From positions 1 to 27,597 of the forward strand of contig JALGTI010000033.1 of the NCBI GenBank assembly GCA_029821455.1: a DNA stretch of 27,597 bases, in the 5' to 3' direction. The stretch comes from Candidatus Zipacnadia bacterium (GTDB lineage: Bacteria; Armatimonadota; Zipacnadia; Zipacnadales; Zipacnadaceae). This document shows positions 7,696 to 14,429 of this stretch, piece by piece (position 1 is the stretch's first letter; every line of letters starts with the position of its first letter). The notes beneath the pieces are model-generated. The model was given only the letters and a program-made list of their open reading frames with translations. It had not been told where the DNA came from and ran no database searches. Made by a program: the position numbers and the translations under genes.

Positions 7696-7721
7696 GTAGG
7701 GCGCGATGAATCGCGCCCCTA
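7696..7721 (+). repeat. GTAG-palindrome repeat copy 1
   Basis: GTAG (7696-7699), then an 8-bp perfect stem GGGCGCGA (7699-7706) / TCGCGCCC (7711-7718) with loop TGAA, ending CCTAT. It lies between the convergent ends of the cupin gene and thiL, where it could also act as a transcript-end hairpin. Related copies are at 24400-24423 and 24443-24466. Confidence 0.7.
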
Positions 7722-7726
7722 TAGAA

Positions 7727-8725
7727 TCACTCGCCGAAGTGGTCCCAGCCTGCTCGGGGCACGGGAATCTCCTGCCCATTAGCGTCCAACACCGTCACGC
7801 CATCGCCTTCGACTATCTGGCCGATGACGGTCAGATTTGTGCCGCAGCCATCGCGTAACAACTGCGCAGCCTCCTCAGCCCCGTCTTCAGACATCGCCAG
7901 AAGTAGCTCGAAGTCCTCCCCGCCGGCCAGGCCCCACTGAAGTGCATCGCAGTCCAGGGCCAGCGCCGCCTGACGGCAATTATCGGAAATAGGCACCGTC
8001 TGGGAGTTAATGCGGATGCCGAGATTGCTCTGCTTTGCGAGATGGCCAGCGTCCTGGACGAGACCGTCGCTGATGTCGAGGGCCGCGCGAACAATCTCAC
8101 TTTCGGCCAGCGTAGCCGCCTCACGAAGGCGAGGCCCGGGCCGGACGAACGAGTTCAGGAGATGGCCAGCGATGGCATCCCGCTGCTGGCCGTTTGATAG
8201 CATAGCGACGGCCGCCGCCGCGTCACCGAGGCAGCCGGTTACCATCAGCACATCGCCGGGCTGCGCACCGCTACGCAGCCACGGCTCTTTCGCCGTGCCG
8301 ACGGCCATCACATCAATGAAGATACGCTGGGGACTGGCAGCGCAGTCGCCCCCTACCAGGGCAGTGCCACACGCTTCGGCACACTTAGCCAGGCCGCGGG
8401 TCAGGTCGAGGGCGAGGTCAGCATCCAGATCCGCTGGCAAGGCGACAGAGGCAAAAGTGGCCACCGGCCGGGCACCCATCGCGGCAATGTCGCTGAGGCA
8501 GGCGGCCATCGCCCGCCAGCCGATCTCTTCATAGGTCAGCCACTCGGTGCGGAAGTGGACGCCCTCGACCATTGCGTCGGTGGTGACGATGAGTTTCTCG
8601 GGGCTTCCGGTATCCAGCACCGCAGCGTCATCGCCGATGCCAACCAGCACCTCTGCACCGCTGTGACCGGTCAGGGCGGCAATTCGGTCTATGAAGTTGA
8701 ACTCGCCGACTTCACCTAGGCGCAC
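7727..8725 (-). CDS. thiL: Thiamine-monophosphate kinase
   Basis: ThiL phosphorylates thiamine monophosphate with ATP to give the cofactor thiamine diphosphate. The protein is 332 aa, normal for the AIR-synthase-like kinase fold. Motifs are RLGEVGEFNFIDRI at the N-terminus, GIGDDAAVLD (29-38, Mg/ATP binding), TTDAMVEGVHF (48-58), the VGGDC loop, and AGGEDFELLLAM near the C-terminus. The GTG at 8725 with GGAG seven bases upstream is chosen because it puts the family N-terminus exactly at the start. The frame stays open to 8914, but that extension is made of translated repeat sequence. No TPP riboswitch consensus is visible upstream. It points towards the cupin gene and ends only a few bases from a palindrome. 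Confidence 0.93.
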   Translation of the reverse strand: MRLGEVGEFNFIDRIAALTGHSGAEVLVGIGDDAAVLDTGSPEKLIVTTDAMVEGVHFRTEWLTYEEIGWRAMAACLSDIAAMGARPVATFASVALPADLDADLALDLTRGLAKCAEACGTALVGGDCAASPQRIFIDVMAVGTAKEPWLRSGAQPGDVLMVTGCLGDAAAAVAMLSNGQQRDAIAGHLLNSFVRPGPRLREAATLAESEIVRAALDISDGLVQDAGHLAKQSNLGIRINSQTVPISDNCRQAALALDCDALQWGLAGGEDFELLLAMSEDGAEEAAQLLRDGCGTNLTVIGQIVEGDGVTVLDANGQEIPVPRAGWDHFGE

Positions 8726-8749
8726 CGGTGATCTCCGTTGATCTTGCTG

Positions 8750-8773
8750 GGCAGGCTGGAAGCCTACCCTACC
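8750..8773 (-). repeat. GTAG-palindrome repeat copy 2
   Basis: On the minus strand: GTAG followed by the stem AGGCT-TCC-AGCCT. It shares the GGCTGGAAGCC core with copies at 8790-8813 and 25186-25209. It lies about 25 bases upstream of the thiL start. Confidence 0.6.
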
Positions 8774-8789
8774 TGGGGGTGAGAGGCCG

Positions 8790-8813
8790 CCAGGCTGGAA
8801 GCCTGTCCTATCC
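8790..8813 (-). repeat. GTAG-palindrome repeat copy 3
   Basis: Stem CAGGCT (8791-8796) / AGCCTG (8800-8805), loop GGA, followed on the plus strand by TCCTAT. The foot on the minus strand is therefore ATAG rather than GTAG. It lies next to copy 2. Confidence 0.6.
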
Positions 8814-8856
8814 AGGACGAGGGAACGGCGTCCTTGTACGCCCAAAAGCCTTGCTC

Positions 8857-8881
8857 GTAGGACAGGCATCCCTGCCTGTCC
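8857..8881 (+). repeat. GTAG-palindrome repeat copy 4
   Basis: GTAG at the foot, then an 8-bp perfect stem GGACAGGC (8860-8867) / GCCTGTCC (8874-8881) with a six-base loop. The same stem with a slightly different loop recurs at 23695-23719. Confidence 0.7.
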
Positions 8882-8896
8882 AGCCCTCTGAAAGAT

Positions 8897-8933
8897 TGCA
8901 AGCCCCAGGCGCATTGCACACCTCGGGCTTGCA
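8897..8933 (-). terminator. Candidate stem-loop between the secreted-protein gene and thiL
   Basis: A perfect 9-bp inverted repeat, TGCAAGCCC (8897-8905) and GGGCTTGCA (8925-8933), lies 67 bases past the stop of the minus-strand secreted-protein gene. On that strand it is followed by ATCTTTC, a poor T-run, so termination is possible but weak. Confidence 0.35.
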
Positions 8934-8999
8934 CATCTTCCTGCGAGGGCTTCACCACCAGGCTCCCTCAGGTATATGCGTTATGGCATCGGGCCTCTG

Positions 9000-9773
9000 C
9001 TAGTGGGACTGGAGCTCATCAAACAGTGCCCTAGCCTGGTCAGCCCACATATTCATCAGACGCTGGGGGCAGGATACGCCGTTGCCTTTGGCGTCCTCAT
9101 CTGTAGCCGTGATAAGTAGCGAACCGCTCACAAAGACGGCCCAACCAGTCAACTGTCGAACATTGACGGCATCGCTGGCATTGGGCACATTGCGGGCAAT
9201 GCCGGCGATGCGGTCCTGGATCTCGTCAACGCGCGCAGGTAGAGAGGAGAAGCCATCCTTGTCGTAGACTTCGAACCAGGGGATGCCCAGCACGTAAACG
9301 CCGCGCCCACGAGGCGCGGGCCGGAAGGCAGTGGGCGCTACGACCTGCAAAGCCGCCGCAGTACCCTCTGCCCATTTCGCTGCTAGCTCCTTGGCCGAAT
9401 CAGCGCCCGCATTGCGCACGTCGGCTGGGTAGACAGTGATGAGCCGGATATTGCCGACGTAAACGGTCGGTTTCCCGCGCACCGGCCGGACCGTGACCGG
9501 TGCAAGCGGGCAGGTGGAGAGTATCTCCGTGATGCGGGTTTCGACAATTTCCCGACGCTCCACCGAGCTGTAACCAATCGCCGCACCCGGAATGGTGAAA
9601 AAGACAACTCCGTTAACAGCCACGTCAACCGGGCCAATGATCGGCTCGCGAACAGCCGGCTTTTCATCTTCGCCGCCATAAATGACGACTTCGTCAGCGG
9701 CTGGATTTTGCTGAGCAGTAGTCGGGAGCATCGTCGCGACCAACAGAACCGCCACTAGCAACAGGTGCTTCAT
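9000..9773 (-). CDS. Secreted protein with two copies of an unrecognised domain
   Basis: I do not recognise this 257 aa protein as a named family. Residues 1-21 are a signal peptide (MKHLLLVAVLLVATMLPTTA, cleavage near TTA-Q). The mature part contains the same domain twice, about 50-145 and 157-253. Shared positions are a G-x-x-x-F start, G[YF]SS, an R-E-R-I helix, a V-x-VR strand, V-x-V-x4-LIT, and a closing helix containing WA. The strand-helix-strand-helix pattern resembles the extracytoplasmic N-terminal region of some cyanobacterial mechanosensitive channels, but there is no channel part, and that likeness is a weak inference. The ATG follows GAGGAGGT. It lies between uppS and thiL on the same strand, with a 46-base gap to uppS. 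Confidence 0.75.
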   Translation of the reverse strand: MKHLLLVAVLLVATMLPTTAQQNPAADEVVIYGGEDEKPAVREPIIGPVDVAVNGVVFFTIPGAAIGYSSVERREIVETRITEILSTCPLAPVTVRPVRGKPTVYVGNIRLITVYPADVRNAGADSAKELAAKWAEGTAAALQVVAPTAFRPAPRGRGVYVLGIPWFEVYDKDGFSSLPARVDEIQDRIAGIARNVPNASDAVNVRQLTGWAVFVSGSLLITATDEDAKGNGVSCPQRLMNMWADQARALFDELQSH

Positions 9774-9819
9774 GGTAATGGACCTCCTCTTTGGCTGTGA
9801 ATGGGTTCAAGGGTAGCGA

Positions 9820-10572
9820 CTAGTCGGTGTCGGCTATCCCACCGAACCGCCGCCGCCTGCTATTATACTCCACAATCGCCTGTTTGAGGTGCTCAATTTG
9901 AAAATCCGGCCATAACACCGGCAACACGACAAGCTCGGCGTACGCAATCTGCCACAGCATGAAGTTGCTTAGCCGCATCTCACCGCCAGGCCGGAGCAGC
10001 AGGTCCGGGTCGGGCAACTCGGACCGGTACAGGACATCCGCAAAGAGCTGTTCGTCAATGTCAGCCGGAGCAAGCTGTCCCTCCGCAACACGCTGGGCCA
10101 GAGCGCGAGCGGCGTCCACCATCTCAGCGCGGCTGCCATAGTTTATCATCACATTGAGGGTCATGGTTTGATTGTCAGCAGTACGGGCGATGCTGTCAGC
10201 TATTGTCCGCTGCAGCGACTGGGGCAGCTCTGCCAAGCGTCCGGAGGCCACAAAGCGCACATCATTGGCGTCCAGGTCGTCAATCTCTTCCTGCAACGCT
10301 GCCTCGATAAGTTCCATCAACCCCTCGACTTCATCTACGGGCCGCGACCAGTTCTCGGTGCTGAACGCATATATGGACAGTACCTTTACCCCCAGGTCCA
10401 CACACGCCTCCACGCAGCGCCGGGTCGCCTTGTGTCCCTCAAAATGACCCTGGATGCGCGGCATGCCCCTTTGCCCGGCCCAGCGGCCATTGCCATCCAT
10501 AATCACGGCAATGTGATGAGGAATCTCCAGGCCGGCAAGCTCCGGGTGCTTTGCAGCCAAAGACTCAGTCAA
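9820..10572 (-). CDS. uppS: Isoprenyl (undecaprenyl) diphosphate synthase
   Basis: A cis-prenyltransferase that extends farnesyl diphosphate with isopentenyl diphosphate to the C55 carrier lipid for peptidoglycan and other wall polymers. The 250 aa length is typical. The catalytic loop is VIMDGNGRWA (D26), followed by GHFEGH, SIYAFSTENW, and the substrate motif LRPGGEMRLSNFMLWQ. The motif keeps Arg, Glu, Arg and Ser, but has Pro where E. coli UppS has Thr after the first Arg. The start is TTG at 10572, with AGGAGG nine bases upstream. No ATG occurs before the catalytic loop. It overlaps the upstream GIY-YIG gene by eight bases, so the two are translationally coupled. It is the last gene of the rpsB operon. 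Confidence 0.95.
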   Translation of the reverse strand: MTESLAAKHPELAGLEIPHHIAVIMDGNGRWAGQRGMPRIQGHFEGHKATRRCVEACVDLGVKVLSIYAFSTENWSRPVDEVEGLMELIEAALQEEIDDLDANDVRFVASGRLAELPQSLQRTIADSIARTADNQTMTLNVMINYGSRAEMVDAARALAQRVAEGQLAPADIDEQLFADVLYRSELPDPDLLLRPGGEMRLSNFMLWQIAYAELVVLPVLWPDFQIEHLKQAIVEYNSRRRRFGGIADTD

Positions 10573-11002
10573 GGACGATTTCCTCCTGGGCGTGTCCCAT
10601 CAGTCCAATCAACCTATCTTGCCAGTGAAGCCCGGCCGGTACGGCGAACAGGTGCCCACCACAACGGCAGTCTGATGCCCCAAAGTCCCTGACCGGCACG
10701 GTGATTTCGTCCATACTACGTAAAGCTCCGGCAATGCGACACTCGCGCCCCGGCTCCCACTCCCATACGACAGCCCGCTTTAGGTGAGCACAGGCGGTCA
10801 GATAATCAATGTGCCAATGCCTTGGCTTGCTAGGCCGTGTATGTCGGGCCAGCCGGGCTCGGAGGGCACGGCGGGCGCTGCCGACATACAAGTATACGCC
10901 GGCCTCCAGGGCTAGTATACCCAGCCTGCCAACGCGAATATCCTGCCAATGTGGAAGATACACCTCGATAACATAAACTCCGCTATCACGGTCGGCCGGC
11001 AC
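10565..11002 (-). CDS. GIY-YIG-like protein, DUF123 family
   Basis: A 145 aa protein of the DUF123/COG1833 (Uri-type) branch of the GIY-YIG nuclease superfamily. It opens with GVYVIEVYLP and has the paired strand GVYLYVGSA in the position of the GIY-x-YIG motif, then ARLARHTRPSKPRHWHIDYL. A short zinc-site-like stretch, DCRCGGHL, lies near the C-terminus. Biological role of the family is unknown. It may be a small nuclease acting on nucleic acid. The start is GTG at 11002, one base after the stop of the PASTA-like gene, and its end overlaps uppS. Its place inside a translation operon is notable. Confidence 0.8.
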   Translation of the reverse strand: MPADRDSGVYVIEVYLPHWQDIRVGRLGILALEAGVYLYVGSARRALRARLARHTRPSKPRHWHIDYLTACAHLKRAVVWEWEPGRECRIAGALRSMDEITVPVRDFGASDCRCGGHLFAVPAGLHWQDRLIGLMGHAQEEIVLD

Positions 11003-11003
11003 C

Positions 11004-11225
11004 TCAACTACCCTCTGCCGCCTCGCCCAATACTATCTGCTCCACGACTGTCAAGCAGACGATGTTGGGGCTGCTACGCTCAACCTTGGCCACTCGCCAG
11101 GGGCCGGTTGGGTTCTCGAGGCCGGGCGCTAGCGTCTTGCGGACCGTGCCCACTTGCCAGCCGGCTGCCTCCAGCAAAGCCACAGCCTTGTCCAACTCAT
11201 AGCCAGTGAGATCGGGCGAGCGCAT
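11004..11225 (-). CDS. Single PASTA-like domain small protein
   Basis: A 73 aa protein that is little more than one PASTA-type domain: SPDLTGYELDKAVALLEAAG (strand, then helix), followed by WQVGTVRKT and a strand ending in LTVVEQ. PASTA domains normally sit outside the cell on Ser/Thr kinases or penicillin-binding proteins and bind peptidoglycan fragments. Here there is no signal peptide and no membrane segment, so the protein should be cytosolic and may use the fold differently. Its ATG lies 10 bases after the frr stop, and its ribosome site (GGAGGT) is inside the last codons of frr. Function unknown. Confidence 0.65.
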   Translation of the reverse strand: MRSPDLTGYELDKAVALLEAAGWQVGTVRKTLAPGLENPTGPWRVAKVERSSPNIVCLTVVEQIVLGEAAEGS

Positions 11226-11235
11226 AGCGCTATTC

Positions 11236-11790
11236 TTATACCTCCATTATTTCGGCGACCTTGGCCTCGGTCAGCTCATCCACCTTGACGATGAACTCGT
11301 CAGTCAGCTTCTGGATGTCTTTCTTGCCGGCCTCTACCTCGTCGTCGCTCCAGCCCTCGCCCTCTTTGCGTTTGTCAATAGTGTCATTGGCCTCGCGGCG
11401 GATGTTACGAACCGCGACCCGCCCCTGTTCGGCCTGCTTGTTGACGGCCTTGGCTAACTCCTGACGCCTTTCCTCAGTCAGCGACGGAATCTGGATCCTG
11501 ATAAGGCTGCCATCGCTGGTCGGCGTCAGGCCGAGGTCTGAGGTAAGAATGGCCTTCTCGATGGCCTGCAGAGATGACTTATCCCAGGGGGTGATAACGA
11601 TCAGGCGGCTTTCGGGTACTGAGACTGTCGCCAGTTGGTTAACCGGCAGTTCAGTTCCGTAGTAATCAACGCGAATATTGTCAAGCAAGGCCGGTGTGGC
11701 CCGGCCGGTCCGAATGGCGGCGTATTCCTTTTCCAGCGCTTCGAGACTGCGCTGCATTCTCTGCCTAGCTTCGGTGATGATCCTGTCCAT
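11236..11790 (-). CDS. frr: Ribosome recycling factor
   Basis: RRF, with EF-G, splits the 70S post-termination complex. The 184 aa length is the family norm. The N-terminal helix runs MDRIITEARQRMQRSLEALE, followed by the conserved IRTGRATPALLDNI, VDYYGTELPVNQLA, and the C-terminal helices from LTEERRQELAKAV to RREANDTIDK. The ATG follows TGAGGAGGTG with good spacing. It sits between pyrH (58-base gap) and the PASTA-like gene, in the widely conserved rpsB-tsf-pyrH-frr order. Confidence 0.97.
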   Translation of the reverse strand: MDRIITEARQRMQRSLEALEKEYAAIRTGRATPALLDNIRVDYYGTELPVNQLATVSVPESRLIVITPWDKSSLQAIEKAILTSDLGLTPTSDGSLIRIQIPSLTEERRQELAKAVNKQAEQGRVAVRNIRREANDTIDKRKEGEGWSDDEVEAGKKDIQKLTDEFIVKVDELTEAKVAEIMEV

Positions 11791-11848
11791 CGAACACCTC
11801 CTCAGGGGCTAGTTATCTGCGCCAGCCGGGGGCTGCTGGGCAGGTCGG

Positions 11849-12595
11849 CTACGCCTCCTCACCTTCCGGGTCGAAGTTCCCCACGAGCGTCCCAATCTCC
11901 TCGCCCAACACTGCGCGGACGATATTACCCGGCACCGTGATGTTAAAGACAATAATGGGCAGATTGTTATCCATGCTGAGAGAGATAGCGGTGGCGTCCA
12001 TCACCTTCAGCGCCTTGTTGAGGGCGTCCAGATAGCTGAGGCGGTCAAACAACTTAGCATCGGGGTGCTTGTCGGGGTCCTTGTCATATACGCCATCCAC
12101 ATCGGTCGCCTTGAGTATGACCTCGCCGCCTATCTCCACGGCCCGCAGCACTGCCGCAGTGTCGGTGGTGAAGAATGGATTGCCAGTACCTGCGGCAAAG
12201 ATGACCACGCGGCCCTTTTCGAGGTGGCGAATAGCGCGGCGGCGGATCAGCGGCTCAGCAACCTCAGCCATCTGGATGGCAGTCTGGACTCTAGTGTCCA
12301 GGCCTAGCTGCTCAATCGCATCTTGGAGCGCCAGGGCATTGATCACCGTGGCGATCATCCCCGCATAGTCGGCCGTGGCCCTGTCCATACCGCGTGCGGC
12401 GGCCTCATGGCCTCGCCACATATTCCCACCGCCGACAACGATAGCCAACTCGACTCCGGCCTCGGCGACCTGCTTGACCTCATCGGCAATGCGGGCCAGC
12501 ATCCGGGGGTCAATGCCGAAGTCCTGAGAGCCGCTGAATGAAGCGCCACTGAGTTTGAGCAGAACTCGATGGTGCTTTAGCGCGCCCTTGCCCAT
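11849..12595 (-). CDS. pyrH: UMP kinase
   Basis: Hexameric bacterial uridylate kinase of the amino-acid kinase fold; it converts UMP and ATP to UDP. The 248 aa protein begins VLLKLSGASFSG (phosphate-binding Lys and Gly), then VVGGGNMWRG, the UMP-binding region ADYAGMIATVINALAL, AAGTGNPFFTTDTAA, and the nucleotide loop KATDVDGVYDKDP. The ATG is preceded by GTAGGAGGCAGA. Only nine bases separate it from the tsf stop, so tsf and pyrH are cotranscribed. Confidence 0.97.
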   Translation of the reverse strand: MGKGALKHHRVLLKLSGASFSGSQDFGIDPRMLARIADEVKQVAEAGVELAIVVGGGNMWRGHEAAARGMDRATADYAGMIATVINALALQDAIEQLGLDTRVQTAIQMAEVAEPLIRRRAIRHLEKGRVVIFAAGTGNPFFTTDTAAVLRAVEIGGEVILKATDVDGVYDKDPDKHPDAKLFDRLSYLDALNKALKVMDATAISLSMDNNLPIIVFNITVPGNIVRAVLGEEIGTLVGNFDPEGEEA

Positions 12596-12604
12596 ATCTG
12601 CCTC

Positions 12605-13204
12605 CTACAACTCCTCACCAACCTGGAAGCGAACGAACCGCCGCACCACAATCTTCTCACCAGTCTTGGCCAGCAGATCGTTGAGTAAGTCCTGGACAGT
12701 AAGGCTGTCATCGCGGATGTAGGGCTGCTCTAGCAGGCAGTACTCCGAGTAGAACTTGTTGAGCCGCCCTTCGACCATCTTCGCAACAATATGGTCCGGC
12801 TTCCCCTCGGCCTTGGCCTGCTCGGTGAGGATCTCTCGCTCCCTGTCCAGGTGTTCATTGGGTACGTCGTCGCGGCCGAGGTAGCGAGGCTGGGCGGCTG
12901 CTACCTGCATAGCTATTTCCTTAGCGAAGTTGACAAAGTCCTCAGAGCGGGCCACGAAATCGGTCTCGCAGTTGACCTCCACCAGCGTGCCAACCTGGCT
13001 GCCAGCGTGGATGTAGGAGTAGACGATGCCCTCAGTGGTCGCTTTGCCTTCCCGCTTGGCCGCCACTTGAATGCCCTTCTTCCGAAGGACCGCTATCGCT
13101 TCCTCAAAGTCGCCGTCAGCCTCCTGCAGCGCTTTCTTGCAGTCCATCATCCCCGCGCCGGTCTTTTCGCGGAGCTCTTTTACCTGTTCAGCGGTAATTG
13201 CCAT
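12605..13204 (-). CDS. tsf: Elongation factor Ts, short form
   Basis: The guanine-nucleotide exchange factor for EF-Tu. The start is ATG 13204, with AGGAGG seven bases upstream, giving MAITAEQVKELREKTGAGMM at once, the conserved UBA-like N-domain. The frame is open up to 13321, but that part has no ribosome site or similarity and overlaps rpsB. The core has VEVNCETDFVARSEDF (the EF-Tu contact). The 199 aa length matches the compact EF-Ts of Thermus-like bacteria rather than the 283 aa E. coli form: one core subdomain and the coiled-coil insert are missing. It follows rpsB by 37 bases. Confidence 0.96.
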   Translation of the reverse strand: MAITAEQVKELREKTGAGMMDCKKALQEADGDFEEAIAVLRKKGIQVAAKREGKATTEGIVYSYIHAGSQVGTLVEVNCETDFVARSEDFVNFAKEIAMQVAAAQPRYLGRDDVPNEHLDREREILTEQAKAEGKPDHIVAKMVEGRLNKFYSEYCLLEQPYIRDDSLTVQDLLNDLLAKTGEKIVVRRFVRFQVGEEL

Positions 13205-13241
13205 CAAAGCTGCCTCCTGGTACAAGGACCGCTGCGGCCCA

Positions 13242-14141
13242 TCACTTTTCCTTCGTGGGTTCTTCTGCTGGTTCCTCAGCGGGCAGGTCGGTGGATTCCT
13301 CAGCGGGTGGCTCGAACACATCGGTGAACTGGGCCTCGATCAACGTATCTTCAGTAGCACCAACGAATAGCTCTTCCTCCTCATACGGTATCACCTCCGC
13401 CTCGGCAGCCACTACCGCCTCGGCGGCCAGCATCTTTTCTTCAGCGGCACGTGCCTGTTGTGCATAGGCACCCTCGAGCACCGCATCAGCGATCTTGGAG
13501 GTCATCAGCCGGATCGCGCGGATAGCATCATCGTTGCCCGGAATGACAAAGTCCACCATGTCTGGATCACAGTTAGTGTCAACAATGGCGACTACGGGAA
13601 TGTCCAGGGCGCGTGCCTCGGCGGCGGCGATCTGTTCACGCTTGAGGTCCACAATGTATACGGCATCAGGCACCTGGGTCATATTGCGGATGCCGCCAAG
13701 GTTGTTGAGCAGCTTATCGCGCTCACGCTGCAGCGAGAGCACCTCTTTTTTGGGCAGTCGCTTCCAGACCCCGGTCTGCTCGTCAGATTCCAATTGCTCC
13801 AGATGCCGGATGCGCGAACGCATCGTCTCGAAGTTCGTGAGCATCCCACCTAACCAGCGCTGGTTTACATGCGGCATTCCGCAGCGCTCAGCGTTGGATT
13901 CGATGGCCTCCTGGGCCTGGCGCTTAGTGCCCACGAACAAAACCGTGCCGCCGCCGGCGGCCACGTCGCGGATGAACTCGTAGGCCTCCTCCAGATGGCG
14001 GAGGGTTTTGTGCAGGTCAATGATGTAGATGCCGTTGCGGTCGTGATAGATGAAGCGCTTCATCTTCGGGTGCCAACGTCGCGTCTGGTGCCCGAAGTGG
14101 ACTCCTGCTTCCAGGAGGTCCTTCATGGTAACGAGGGCCAT
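13242..14141 (-). CDS. rpsB: Ribosomal protein S2 with a long acidic C-terminal tail
   Basis: Small-subunit protein S2. Conserved elements are the start MKDLLEAGVHFGHQTRRWHPKM, RWLGGMLTNF, PDAVYIVDLKRE, and VAIVDTNCDPDMVDFVIPGN. The normal S2 body ends near residue 225. About 70 further residues follow, rich in Glu, Ala and Pro (YEEEELFVG, then AEEPAEEPTKEK). Such tails occur in some phyla, and their role is not established. The ATG follows GTGGAGGTAG. This is the first gene of the operon, with its own promoter at 14373-14402 and a leader of about 225 bases. Confidence 0.96.
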   Translation of the reverse strand: MALVTMKDLLEAGVHFGHQTRRWHPKMKRFIYHDRNGIYIIDLHKTLRHLEEAYEFIRDVAAGGGTVLFVGTKRQAQEAIESNAERCGMPHVNQRWLGGMLTNFETMRSRIRHLEQLESDEQTGVWKRLPKKEVLSLQRERDKLLNNLGGIRNMTQVPDAVYIVDLKREQIAAAEARALDIPVVAIVDTNCDPDMVDFVIPGNDDAIRAIRLMTSKIADAVLEGAYAQQARAAEEKMLAAEAVVAAEAEVIPYEEEELFVGATEDTLIEAQFTDVFEPPAEESTDLPAEEPAEEPTKEK

Positions 14142-14189
14142 TTGGCTACCTCCACTTCAGCCCGCCGGGGCGAGGGCCTGGGTCTAGAC

Positions 14190-14225
14190 GGGCCGCACAC
14201 CGCCGCGAGAGCCGCTATGCGGCCC
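14190..14225 (-). promoter_or_regulatory. Stem-loop in the rpsB leader
   Basis: A perfect 8-bp stem, GGGCCGCA (14190-14197) and TGCGGCCC (14218-14225), encloses a GC-rich 20-base loop containing AGCGGC/GCGGCGG elements that could form alternative pairs. A smaller hairpin, CCCAA-TGAGT-TTGGG, lies at 14243-14257. Both fall in the transcribed leader between the promoter and the rpsB ATG. Autoregulatory leaders for S2 are known in other bacteria, so a role in S2 feedback is a reasonable guess, but this one does not match a known consensus I can confirm. Confidence 0.4.
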
Positions 14226-14372
14226 ACAGCGCGGTCGGCGTTCCCAATGAGTTTGGGGTCGTCGGTTCATCAGGGTAGCAAAAGTCATTCCGCGCCGGTA
14301 TCCAATCAGCCCTCGCCAGGTTGACCGGGCGGCAATGACCCGAATACTACCCCCAAGTTATGTGACGCTCAC

Positions 14373-14402
14373 AGAATAGCACAAGCTTCACCAGAGCGTC
14401 AA
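14373..14402 (-). promoter_or_regulatory. Sigma70-type promoter for the rpsB operon
   Basis: On the minus strand, -35 TTGACG (14402-14397), an 18-base spacer, and -10 TATTCT (14378-14373). The start of transcription would be near 14366, about 225 bases before the rpsB ATG. It lies at the right place and direction to drive rpsB through uppS. Confidence 0.55.
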
Positions 14403-14429
14403 GGCTGTGCTGTCTATTTGACTGGGCGC

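Noticed and set aside
8726..9000. TPP riboswitch upstream of thiL
   Set aside because: The conserved CTGAGA and ACCTGATCTGG-type segments were not found; the gap is filled by palindromic repeats.
13205..13321. Longer N-terminus for EF-Ts
   Set aside because: It overlaps rpsB, has no similarity to EF-Ts, and a strong AGGAGG site precedes the ATG at 13204.
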